From the NCBI GenBank assembly GCA_034509495.1, contig CM067522.1:7547923-7611922 (forward strand): DNA of 64,000 bases. The letters are read 5' to 3'. Of this stretch, positions 45,230 through 55,799 are shown piece after piece. The notes beneath the pieces are model-generated. The model did no database searches. It had not been told where the DNA came from and worked only from the letters and a program-made list of their open reading frames with translations. This DNA is from Acestrorhynchus altus. Lineage: Eukaryota; Chordata; Actinopteri; Characiformes; Acestrorhynchidae. Both the position numbers and the translations under genes were made by a program. The stretch's first letter is position 1. Each line of letters starts with the position of its first letter.

Positions 45230-45440
45230 TTTGCATGTTTGCATCCCAGCAGTGAGGTCATGGGTTCAATGCCCTATCTGGGTGGTTTCCATGTTCTAGC
45301 TGTGTTTCTTCCAAGGACTCCTGGTTTGTGAATGTATGTCTGTATGGATTGGCACCTGGGTGAACCTCCCTAGTCTGCCACTTCTCGCCGGTGTGTGATT
45401 GTGTAGGTATTTAGAAAAGGCACTATATAAGTGTAACTTC
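45230..45440 (+). mobile_element. SINE-like element
   Basis: 'tttgcatcccagcagtgagg' and 'catgggttcaatgcc' (B-box-like), then 'cctgggtgaacctccc' and an end 'ggcactatataagtgtaact', a typical SINE/LINE-shared 3' tail in fish. Confidence 0.5.
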
Positions 45441-45800
45441 ATCATACTAGTCACATGAAATGACCAGGTGTAAATGTTGCCCATCAGCAAATTAGACCAG
45501 CAATCTGTAACATCTTCATATCTTCATATTACAGTAGAGCTGGTAGTGCACTTACTCTACAGGGATACACCGGTGGCCTAATACCATTTTTGATTTGGTA
45601 TTGGGAAAAGGATGCACTTGGTGTACATTTAGAGTGATCTCTTCACATGAGAAATGGGACACAAGTACACAAGAAACAAAAGTGTAGACTTTGGAACAGG
45701 CCATGGGGCACATGTTTTCATTTCTGTTATTTCCGTTCCTTCCTGAACTTGCACTGAGACACAAAAATGTGATACTGTACATTTTTTATATATATAAAAA

Positions 45801-45803
<3 letters not shown>

Positions 45804-45860
<57 letters not shown>
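45804..45860. repeat. (TA)n microsatellite
   Basis: About 28 TA units; a shorter 'tatatata' lies just upstream. Confidence 0.95.
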
Positions 45861-45863
<3 letters not shown>

Positions 45864-46099
45864 ACTAGATAAATGTCACGACATGTAAATGTATAGTTGT
45901 TTTTTCTGTGGAATGTCTGACTGTTCTTTGGATTGCATTTTATTGCCTTTGCGGAATTGTTGATTGTGGACATACAGCGGAGGAGAGGGATAAAGAGATT
46001 CTGTTTCCAAGAACAGTCTCTTTTTTAAGTTATGTCTTTTTTCTAAAACGAATAGGAAAACCTCAGAAAATCACCTCATGTTTCCTGTTGTATTTACCT

Positions 46100-46439
46100 A
46101 GAGAGGATGGGGTCAGAGGGGGCACCTTTTAATGCATTAGCAACCGATAAAACAAATAAACATTTTATTTTTTCTGTATTAAAGTGGCTCCTATCTCTTT
46201 TCCCGGAGAGTTTATCAAATGAGGTGCTTGTCGGGAATACGGCGCAACATATTTCAGGTCCTAATGGAAGCGCATGGTCTCGTGGCGTGCTCTAGTATAT
46301 TGAGGAGATGGGAGGCTGCCAGCATAGGCCTCTGAGGGGAACAACATAATAAATAATTTGCCCTAACGGAGCCTCGCAGCTCAATACACTGCAGCAGCAC
46401 AAAGCCAGCTGGTCTCTGCACAGCAATAGCAACTACCAC
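46100..46439. other. Possible conserved non-coding element
   Basis: A sharply different, mixed-composition block between the TA tract and family D copy 2, for example 'cttgtcgggaatacggcgca' and 'ccctaacggagcctcgcagc'. No repeat match and no protein features. Confidence 0.35.
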
Positions 46440-46640
46440 TGTTTATGATGTCAGTAGCAAAGCCTTTAGTGGGCTTCTTCCTGAAGTGATGCCAGAACTT
46501 TTAAGTGCAGTTCAAGCTGTGTCATTTTTAACATGCCCTCTCTATTAGGTTAAAAGATATTGGACCATGCTGTGCTGTAGGGGTAGGCGATATGATGTTA
46601 TTGTAATAAATTATTTCACAATATAATTTTCTGACTATAT
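46440..46640 (+). repeat. Family D repeat, copy 2
   Basis: Aligns with 43335-43530 through 'tttatgatgtcagtagcaaa', 'gcagttcaagctgtgtc' and 'aggggtaggcgatatgatgt'. Class unknown. Confidence 0.7.
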
Positions 46641-47359
46641 CATCAAATATCATGAGTGATTTTTTTAAATACTGAACAATAAAACCTGTAAATGACAAAA
46701 AGTGCATTGTGATCATGCAAAATACAGAAAAACAATCAGCTGATTTGATGTCAACCAATTATGACATTCTATAAAAGTATTAAGTTTTCATGTCAAGTTG
46801 TTCAAAATATACATTACTGCAACATATTTACCAGATTTCAGCCGTGGCAAAATTGGACAGGCCTGTGGCAGAGGTGTTTGTACTTACTAGGCCCAGTACT
46901 CCCTCCTTACTCCCCTTAACTCCTTAACAATCTGGACCCAAGAATACTTATGTCATAATGAAGAGGCCTTTAGGAGTTAAAGACGTATACCTACCTGATC
47001 TGCATTGCCTACCCAATTTGGACTGTGACAGCAGCTCCGATACAGGAAGAGGTCTGAAACTCAAATGTACAACAGCATCAGAAGACCAGTTTCAGAGAGT
47101 GAACATCTTGAATAGTGGGATTGTTGGCTCACAAGACAATACCTTGTTGCTTTGCATAACTCTGGGCCAAGATTAAGCTTCAAGTCTTTAGCTGTGAACA
47201 AAAGACTTGGGAGTCTTAGGTTGGACAGTTGATCACAGTAGGACAGTCATTGCTAAGATGGCAAATTAAGAAGGCAGGCTTTCTTTATTTGAAGCACTGC
47301 TGTGAGAATTTGAGTGCATTTGGCACAAAAAGTGTTTCTGAGGTCAGGAAGTCACATCC
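46641..47359. other. Intergenic, nothing recognised
   Basis: Two + frames (46958-47176, 47229-47456) without recognised domains; the second runs into the Tc1-like fragment. Confidence 0.4.
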
Positions 47360-47650
47360 ACAACTCCCTAACTCATCCCATATGTACTGGATGGATTACC
47401 ATAACCCAGCAAACACTTCCACTGCTCCACATCTAGGGGGCTTTATAACCCTCTAGCCCACACCTGCCATTAGGTGTGGCACCAACAGTTTCATGATTAT
47501 CTGCTCTAGAGAGTTCTATTCTATTAGCAGTACTTCTCTACAGGGACTAGACCAGCTGAGCGTGTGCATTTGCATATCTGTGTCAACAAAGGGTGACACT
47601 GAATGCATTCACTAGAAGGGGTGTCCATAAATATTTGGACATGCAGTGTA
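47360..47650 (-). mobile_element. Tc1-like element fragment (family T1), with terminal repeat
   Basis: Reverse-oriented copy whose end reads (on the - strand) 'tacactgcatgtccaaatat', the T1 terminus. It continues with 'agtcctattc.attgg.agta'-type internal blocks as at 17795. Internal transposase sequence is minimal. Confidence 0.7.
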
Positions 47651-48540
47651 TGTCACATTTGAAATATACACTACTATATATTACACCATATAATATTTCT
47701 GTATTCCAAAATTGGGAAATGAGTGATCCAAATTGTTTGTGAACTTAAATGAAGGTCCAAGAACATCAAGGAACTTTTCCTAAAGTCAAGCTTGCTGATA
47801 TATCTTGCGCTCTCATTAACTGTAACTTGTCACTGCAATCACTGCCAGTCACAACCGGGTCACAACCCTTCCTACTACAGGGTTTGGATTCACTGACAGA
47901 TCCAGCTATTGGGCGTCTAGATATCTTTCATCACGTATGCAAGGTGTCAGCAAGTTCTCAGGTCATTTCTTTGCATAGTGACTGGACCACTTCAGAGATC
48001 TGGAGCACGGTATTAAAGAAGCGAGGCAAGTCCTAACGCTACTTGCAAATTTCATTAGCACCTCAGTTCTTTTCACACATTTTAACAAGAGGTGTCACAG
48101 CCTTGCTTATTTTTGAAGCAAAGTGTCATGGCCTTTATTTCTCACCCATTAAAATGGACTTCATCAAGCATTTCCCTAAAGGAACACATGATATGATCAT
48201 GAGGAAGGTTAAAGCAATGCTGCAAGAGATTCGTGTTTCAAGCCTTTTTATTGGTAAGTAATTAAGCAATAAACAACAGCATTCATGCTGTAATCAGCTT
48301 CTTCATGGCCTAAATCGGTGTTTCTTTGATCCTGAAGCACCACTGAGCTTTACACTGTAATTGTGTTAGAACACAGTTCAATTCAGAAATGATTCTATTT
48401 ACATTCAAATTAGTGCATAAAAAGCCGACTTTTCTAACGTCGACAAGAACATGTAAAAATAAAACAAGGAAGGTGGAGCGTTTGCTTCTGTGACTCATGC
48501 AAAACTTTTAAAGGCCTTTAGTCACACATGCCTTTGTTGC
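47651..48540. other. Intergenic, nothing recognised
   Basis: Three short + frames (47749-48036, 48043-48261, 48490-48738) lie in a row but have no domain features; the region may be an old, unrecognised transposon. Confidence 0.35.
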
Positions 48541-48544
48541 TTTA

Positions 48545-49000
48545 TAGATGCTGATGTCTTGCTTTTCCCCACCTTCCTCCTCATTGTCACCAGTTCAGAT
48601 GACCATTGGGACCAGGGGGTTGGCGTCGCCTTTGCTTTCCACACTTGGCATGATCTGAGAGAGCCTGATGTTTCAATTCCTCACCCAACGAGGCCAATGC
48701 CAAAGACTTTAACTGATAAATACAGTATTAACCATTGAATTGTACATCTTTGGTCGGGAGACTAAAATGCCATGTCTTCCTTTCTTCCTTCCTCAACCTA
48801 TCACTTGGCACAACTTTACAGATGCTGATGTCTTGCCTTTTGCTCCTTCCTCCCAGTCACCACCAGTTTGGTCCCTTTGGTTGGGTTTAGCTCCACCCCT
48901 GCCTTCAATACTCGGCCGGATCTGAGAATTATGGCAACACCAAAGACGTTAAATCATTAATATTAACCTTCAAACTGTACACCTTTATTCAGAATAAAAT
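48545..49000. repeat. Imperfect tandem duplication, two copies
   Basis: Copy 1 (48545-48775) and copy 2 (48821-49000) share, in order, 'agatgctgatgtcttgc', 'ccttcctcc', 'tcaccag', 'gg.tctgaga', 'ccaaagac.ttaa', 'attaacc', 'gtacatcttt'/'gtacaccttt' and 'taaaatg'. The offset is about 276 bp. Confidence 0.7.
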
Positions 49001-49069
49001 GTTAATGCAGACTCCTCAGAATCTTGTGGTACAACTGCCAAATCGGTTTAATTAACTTAGGGATGTCCA

Positions 49070-49800
49070 CTACATGACCCTGATAGCAAGAGGATAGCAG
49101 TCCACTGTTGGCCTGCTGATGGCAAAGTGTAGATAGTTTTGCAGGCACCAGTACACAAAGTCCTGAATCAGATCTCTGTACGCACTGTGCTCTTCATTAG
49201 TTATGAGGCCAACAATTGTGGAGTCATCAGAGATATTCTGGAGGTGACAGGTAGGTGACCTGTACATGAAGTCAGTCAGGTGATTCCCACAGTGTTCCAC
49301 CAGGCTTCTCCATGTGAGATTGAGCTCTGTGTAGCAGAAAGATGACAGCATCATCCACCCTGACTAAAGGCTAGTAGGCAAACTGAAGAGGGTCCATGGA
49401 TACATTCACCAGCCATTCCAGTGATTTCATCAGATGAGAAGTCAGTACCACCAGCCTGTAGCTGTTGAGGACCTTTGGGTGCTGTGTTTTCAGTACAGGT
49501 GCCACACAAGATGTTTTCCACAGTTGTGGTACTCTTCCCAGTTTCAGGCTCATGTTGAACATGTGCTCAACGACCCCGCAGAGCTGATCTGCACAGGACT
49601 TGTAGAAACTGGCACTAATACCATCTGGACCTACAGCTTTCCTTGTCATGATATTCCTTACCTCATTTCTCATCTGGGTCATTGTAAAGGATTGACTGGT
49701 CAGGGGGGCTGGGTATTGGAGTGTGTGAATGGCAGATTGAAGCTGCCAGGCGATGAGTTGGGGGGAGGGGCAGGCAAGCAATCAAATCTATTGAAAAAAA
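49070..49800 (-). mobile_element. Non-LTR retrotransposon, reverse-transcriptase relic
   Basis: 49781-49371 (- strand) encodes 'RKAVGPDGISASFYKSCADQ', 'FNMSLKLGRVPQLWKTSCVA' and 'LVVLTSHLMKSLEWL', the N-terminal fingers and palm part of a LINE reverse transcriptase (KAxGPDG motif). 49354-49070 resumes further along with 'ISDDSTIVGLI', in which Ser replaces the first residue of the Y/F-x-DD site (SDDS), and 'LIQDFVYWCLQNYLHFAISR'. The segment in between, which carries the first catalytic Asp, is deleted. The element is dead. Confidence 0.85.
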
Positions 49801-50039
49801 GAGAGGTTGTTCACCCACTTCCGTGAAAGAAAATACGTCCCATAATGAAAATATCTAGCCTAGGATTCTACAGGTTAACCCTATGCATCAAGTGTGTTCA
49901 GAGCAGTGGAAACTCAAAAATGTGCAGAGTAGTTACTCCAGGGCCAGGGCTGAGGACCACTGGGTTACAGAGCAAGAAACAGGTAAACACTTAACATCTA
50001 CATTACACGGGTTTTTAAATCACACTGATTTAAATTTAA
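49801..50039. other. Intergenic, nothing recognised
   Basis: Includes 'gttactccagggccagggct' and 'gaggaccactgggttacag', likely an eroded repeat. Confidence 0.35.
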
Positions 50040-50365
50040 ACAGCTGTTATGATGACCTAATTATGATGGCATAAACATTTGCCTTGCCTGGAATTGCTGA
50101 CTATGGATGGTGATGCATCCGATCCACATGAGCTCACTAAGCGTATCTGTTCCATAATCATTAATTCCCCATTTCCACATGCAGCGTGCCGGGATTAGCA
50201 AGCTAACAAACCATGGCCTCCCACAACCAAGAACAAATTTAGTCCTCCCCTCGCAAGACATCTTTGCTCTAATTAATCTACATTTACGCAGATATTCAGA
50301 GGGCACACAATGGCTTTCACGCCGATTTCATTCCATGCTACTGCCCTCTTTTAAATACTAATGGA
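50040..50365. other. Possible conserved non-coding element (homeodomain-site rich)
   Basis: The clearest enhancer-like block in the window. It is repeat-free and balanced in composition, with 'cctaattatgatg', 'ataatcattaattcc', 'gggattagcaagctaac' and 'ctctaattaatctac' in 270 bp. Sites of the TAAT class recur at short spacing. No protein features on either strand. Confidence 0.4.
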
Positions 50366-50534
50366 CAAGGGGAACAATGAAAAACCAAACAGGAAAACAA
50401 AAGATGATGCACACCACAAGTTCTACAGTCATAATTGGTTAAAATGTAGTGAAAGGCTCCTAAATGGTAATTGGCTTGAAAATACAGGTACATAATAGAA
50501 AAGGCCTTTACTCACTGAAGATACTTCTTTTTAA

Positions 50535-50850
50535 TCTTTATAAACCTACGCCAATTTGGTTTAGATTGACGTACTGTTTTTCAACAACAAATTAAAGAGT
50601 ATTTATAGGAGACAAACATACCAGGTTTAGTTTTTTTTTCCAGAGTTCCTAGGCTCTAATGTCTTCATTTGAGATGTAAAATATAATTTAAAAATTTGTA
50701 TGACCATTTTTTAATAAGACATCCACTTTTACCTACAATTTGTATTTGTTTTTTGCTTCTAAGGCCTATAGATCTCTTTACATCTTAGAAATTCTAGTGG
50801 AAAAGGATCATCCAGAGTGATTTTGAGCTGAAACTGCAGGCAAACAACTT
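50535..50850 (+). repeat. Family A repeat, left half
   Basis: 'tttataaacctacgccaatt', 'gagtatttataggagacaaa', 'ttccagagttcctagg' and 'atcatccagagtgattttga' are the left-half blocks of family A. The right half is absent. Confidence 0.7.
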
Positions 50851-51721
50851 GACAAATTATCATCTGTCAATGTCTTAGCTATGATTTAAAAATGTTATTT
50901 ATTTTTTCAGTTTCATTTCTTTTACATCAGCTCTCTTATTTGTCAGTAAGTTTTCTTGCCAAACGAATTCTTACAGGTTATTTTCTCACATTTCATACAA
51001 ACAGATGAACAAAAGCTTCAAAGCTTTAACTGTGATATACAATGTTATTAACCAATTTTTCTGTTTCATATTCAATTTGTTACATCAACTGTCTTCTTGG
51101 AACAAATCAATATATTGGATATTGGCTTGGATATCCAATGATGTATATTGTACCAGGTTGCCTTGAAACTCCTATTCCTGTATCAGAGATATATTGGATA
51201 TATCCTCAACACTGGCTGGTGGGTCATCTCTGTTGCTGATATCTGAAGTAAATACAGATTGATATTTAGAACATACCTCTTTGAGTAACTGAGATTTAAC
51301 AAACAAACAAACAGACAGACAACCGGAAGACAGGCCAGCAGGTAGATAAACTGTTAATAATTAATATCAGAGGGAAAGTCACATGAACAAAGATGTAATG
51401 TAACAATGTAATAACTTCTAACCAACCACAAACCTACACATATTTATATGCCCAAAACAAACTGACTCACACAGAGCTTTTCACATCACAGACCTGACGG
51501 TGCTGTGCTCATGGACACGAATGGCTCTTTTCTGTGGGCCTCACACTCTGGCTCTCCCTCAGGATGTCCATCTCTCTCGCTGTTCTACTGTGTCCTCACC
51601 TTCTGATCCAGATTCTCCAGCTGACCATTCTCCCTGCTCTTCCTGTCTCCTTGGCTCCACCCTCACCTGAATCCTCTGGCTCTATCTAACTTTCCGCACA
51701 AGTTTATTGTCTTCTTCATTT
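50851..51721. other. Intergenic, nothing firmly recognised
   Basis: 51480-51700 is a pyrimidine-rich stretch ending in an A/T-rich tail, possibly a retroposed fragment whose source I cannot name. Confidence 0.35.
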
Positions 51722-51733
51722 AAAAAAATAAAT

Positions 51734-51811
<78 letters not shown>
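51722..51811. repeat. (TAAA)n, poly-A and (TA)n tract
   Basis: 'aaataaataaataaat', then about 27 A, then some 19 TA units. Same architecture as 36259-36372. Confidence 0.95.
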
Positions 51812-51816
<5 letters not shown>

Positions 51817-52094
51817 GGGCAAAAAACAAGTGTAAGGTCAACACTATGAAGGGATTGGTGCATATGCTAGCTAATGTTAAACATATAGCCTCATATAAAA
51901 TATACTTAATATGCAACACATTCTCAAAAATGCTAATTATACAACTAATAAACCACAGTTATTTAAACGGTTCTGACAAAACATTTACATACCTTTAGTT
52001 TTGTTTCTCTTTATAGATGCATATCTCTGCTGAAATGTATCCCATCAAACTCTGTCAGGGGGGACTCGATCCATCACCTAAAAGGGTGCAGCTG

Positions 52095-52420
52095 GAAAAA
52101 TATTTAATTTTCCTCTGGAACACAATATCTATGTCAGAGATGCCATTAGCCCTGCCCTATCTCAATGATCAGTCAGAGTCTACATGCAGGTTGAACATAC
52201 AGAGCAATAAACATGCACTGGAAGGCTTCTTTGGCATTTAAATTGGGATTTTATTCAGTTGGAAATTTATGAATTTGAGCTGTTTATGAACTGGATTACT
52301 TGCTTTTATAATTATCACATAATGATGAAGATTAGATGTCTGTACTCTGATCCTGAAATATGAGGCCTAAAAATGGTATGTAACTGCCCTAAAAGTGTGG
52401 CTTAAAGACAAAGGTATTTG
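52095..52420 (+). repeat. Family A repeat
   Basis: 'caatgatcagtcagagtcta', 'catgcaggttgaacatacag', 'aataaacatgcactggaagg', 'ggcatttaaattgggatttt' and 'actctgatcctgaaatatga' are present; part of the terminal block is lost. Confidence 0.8.
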
Positions 52421-53585
52421 TCTGCATTTCCCCAGGAAAACATCAATTTTGGTCACTGAAAATTGAGCTTTTCCAAGTGTTGTTACAAGGACGGAGAAAA
52501 CATGATATATGCATTTTTCTGGCTGGATCTCATATACCTCCTTACTTCATATATAATGAACTACATAAGGCATAAAGCATCAATATCCACACAATGATAG
52601 CATTAGATTTCAAATTTTCACATATGAATAAATGTAAATACTGTTCTATTACAGATATATAATGTCCTATTTAGATTCACTACATAGGGAATAGTGGTAT
52701 TCTCCAAACAATGTTAGAAATGTCAAAAAATCACTTACATTTTCTGATTTATGTAGCATTTTGTCGGATATAGATTTAACTCGACATAGATTTTTGGAAC
52801 TAAAAGGTTCTTCTATGGCAATGTTCAAAACAGCCCTTTATTTGTATGACCCTTTTGGTCTAATCATGTTTGCGTGGCACGTACATACCAAACCAGCCAC
52901 ATAACGAGATTCTCAGCATCTATCAGTAACTAAAGCTGGAGGAATTTATGTGAAGTCGGTGCCTGTTCCAGGGCTCCCCTGCTGATGCAAATGAATGACA
53001 AGCGGATAACAGGAACAGGCATCTAACCACATAAAAGACGCGCTTAAGTACAGCCATGTCAACAGATTACTTTCTACCAAATCTTGCTAGAGGCGCTGCC
53101 TGTGCTTTGATAATGAACTTTTAATCTAAAGTGATACAAATAATCCACTGCTGATGCTACAACTGTAAAAGTGCCACTGATTGTCAAACACCTGACACCT
53201 TACATTTTCACACTACATAAAGTACATGCCATAAATCCTACACAACTTAATGAACATTTCTAGGAAAACCCATTTCTCGGTTACGTTCTGTTATTTGGGA
53301 AAACTCAAAATTTCTTATATATTTCTAAATATTCTATTTGTAAGCATCCATATGAACCCAAAACAGGTAACTGTAAATCTGAAAGAGTATCCTAATGTAA
53401 TCCCAAATCCAAGAAACCTACATAAGACAAAAGCACAGTGTCATATTACATAAGCCTAAATCCAAAAATCCTATTATGTAAGAGCCAGAATATAGGTATC
53501 CACCTACATATAGGCCAAAGATAGGATATCAGGGGAACAAAAATAAGCTAAAATAAGGTATCTCACTAAAATAAAATCTATTCAT
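52421..53585. other. Intergenic, nothing recognised
   Basis: AT-rich. 52860-53110 has somewhat higher complexity ('gcatctaaccacataaaaga') but nothing that I can identify. Confidence 0.45.
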
Positions 53586-53587
53586 TA

Positions 53588-53685
53588 TATGTCCAAATGC
53601 CCATTAACACCTTCAGCTACTTTTAGTTGCACCCATTGCTGACACAGATGTGCAAATGCACACACAGCTTGTCTAGTCCAAGCAT
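53588..53685 (+). mobile_element. Tc1-like element fragment (family T1)
   Basis: 'tatgtccaaatgcccattaa' then 'ttcagctacttttagttgca', 'cccattgctgacacagatgt', 'gcaaatgcacacacagcttg' is the left end of family T1. It is cut off at 'tctagtcc' by LINE sequence. Confidence 0.75.
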
Positions 53686-53689
53686 TTAT

Positions 53690-54445
53690 GACAGACATGA
53701 ACAGATGGTTCCCCTATTGAGCCAAAGGGCGACAGTGGCAAGGACAAACTCCCTCAGAGCTGGAGGAAGAAACCTTGGGAGGACCCTCCTCCTCAGGTCA
53801 AACTACTTATACACAGTTAGGACCGTCAGCATTTAGAACGAACTGAAGTCTATTTAGGTTCCTGCTTGGACAACCTGAAATTAGTGCATTGTTGTAATCT
53901 AACCTTGAGGTAATAAAAGCATGCACTAGTTTTTCAACATTGTGCAGGTATAGGGCATTTCTTAACTTGGAGATATTACGAAGATGAAGAAAAACTGTCC
54001 TAGTAATATTACCTATGTGTTGGTCAAACGATAAATCTGAATCAATTATGATGCAAAGATTTTTTGATACTGAGCCAGGTACAACAGCCAGATTTAACAT
54101 TAAGTCTGATCTTTTCTTTTCTTGCAATTTTAGAACCCAAGATTTTATGACTTTTATACAGTCTTCCATTTTCATTCACCTAGTTTTATCATCTGGTTTG
54201 GCTGATATATACAATTGAGTATCGTCTGCGTAACAGTGGAAGTTAATGACACGTCTGTTTATTACTGTGCCCAGGAGTAGCATGTAAAGAGTGAACAGTA
54301 GTGGTCCTAAAATAGAGCCTTCTGGGATTCCATATCTCATTTCAGTGAGATTGGAAGAGACACCATTTACCTTTACAAATTGAAACTGCTCAGTTAAATA
54401 AGATCTGAACCACGAGAGGCCTGTCCCTGTGATTCCAACCACCGC
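53690..54445 (-). mobile_element. L2-like LINE, 5'-truncated
   Basis: Reverse-transcriptase C-terminal part on the - strand. 'GTGLSWFRSYLTEQFQFVKV', 'YGIPEGSILGPLLFTLYM' and 'INFHCYADDTQLYIS' include the YADD catalytic site. One in-frame stop (54176-54178) interrupts the sequence. It resumes with 'LCIIIDSDLSFDQHIGNI' and 'LVHAFITSRLDYNNALISG' to about 53815. The 3' UTR with 'cagtggcaaggacaaact' extends to about 53690. The 5' breakpoint is near 54445. Confidence 0.85.
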
Positions 54446-54692
54446 TTCTGTGTAGAATAAAGAACTTACACCAAACAGCAAACAAACCAGCAGGACGAAA
54501 CAGCTCCTCATCCTTTCTGAGAGCTGCAGAAAAGGATCTAAAATGATTAATGTGGAAGAAGGAGTTTCACAAGTTGCACAAACAGCAAACAAATAGCAAA
54601 CAACCTGAACAAGAGCAGACACCAGCTACACCAGCTAACTTAGCTAACAGAACTAGCAAACAGCTATTCAACAGCTACACCAAACACTTAGC
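54446..54692. other. Short-motif sequence before the minisatellite
   Basis: 'caaacagcaaacaaa' and 'agctacaccagctaacttagctaac' repeat imperfectly, probably a degenerate low-complexity stretch. Confidence 0.4.
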
Positions 54693-54846
54693 GAGCAGGA
54701 AGCGCTGAGCAGGAAGCGCTGAGCAGGAAGCGCTGAGCAGGAAGTGCCGAGGAGGAAGCACTGAGCAGGAAGTGCCGAGGAGGAAGCACTGAGCAGGAAG
54801 TGCCAAGGAGGAAGCACTTAGCAGGAAGTGCCGAGGAGGAAGCACT
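54693..54846. repeat. 14-bp minisatellite with 28-bp higher-order unit
   Basis: Exactly 11 contiguous 14-bp units. Units 1-3 are 'gagcaggaagcgct'. Units 4-11 alternate 'gagcaggaagtgcc' and 'gaggaggaagcact' (units 9 and 10 with single changes), that is, four copies of a 28-bp higher-order repeat. Confidence 0.97.
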
Positions 54847-55799
54847 GAACATATTGCTAACTTGTCTTCATAAAAAGTATCCAAGTATCCAACTGTGGTG
54901 GACAGTCATTGGCAGTCCATTTTTTGTTAGGTTTTCTTTTTTCTTTCTCAAAATTTTTATATATATATAAAAAAAACAACCATACATATCTAATATAAAA
55001 TACCTAAAATGACAACCATGAAAAACTGACACCCCACAGCTTTTTAAATTATACATATGAACATTTGATCTTCATTTTAACAAAATTGATGGATGGAGAT
55101 GATATAATTAAACACATAAAATGGAAAAAATGTCTTTTAAATATAATTTTAAAAAAAAATCCGTTTTCATATGAGGAAAAAGAACACCTCCACATTTATT
55201 ACTACTTGAACTACTTGATATACCTAAAATTAGAAACAGGGTGTAACAATCATACCTTCAGCGGAGAGGACTGTAGAGGAGGCTGTCTTAATTAAACCTC
55301 AAACATTAGCTTACAATAATGTATGTTTCAGTGCATAATATATGTATAATGTAATTTAATGTGTAAATACTCTATTTATATTACATAAAGGTAAATTATC
55401 CAGAGTGACTGAAGTAAAATAAATTGTCATAGCATATGTGAAAAATTGCCACCCTAAATTTTACCACTGCAAAATGTGGATGAAATACCACCATGAAATC
55501 ACTTATGGTTACTGCCTTAATACCCTAAAACACACTGGAGAACCTTTGATGTGATATGGTTTCTAGCCCTGGGTTGGAAGCTCTTTTGCATATTGCTGAC
55601 TGTGAAGGATAATATCTTAATAATGATTAGCAATATATTGTCCAGTCCTGTGAGGCAACACCAGGTTTTCTTCCACATAATGATTTATATTAACATTGCC
55701 ACACAGCGAGACTCAAGATCTGTTCAAAGCACATTGTTGCAGATGTCCTCGTCTTTATCTAAGTGTTCGCTGAGCAAGGGTCAGAGAGCTTTTTGAATC
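54847..55799. other. Intergenic, nothing recognised
   Basis: AT-rich; short A and TA runs near 54960 and 55150. No gene or named repeat. Confidence 0.45.

Noticed and set aside
49371..54622. Minus-strand frames of 122-148 codons as host genes
   Set aside because: They encode LINE reverse-transcriptase pieces with stops and deletions, so they are mobile-element relics.
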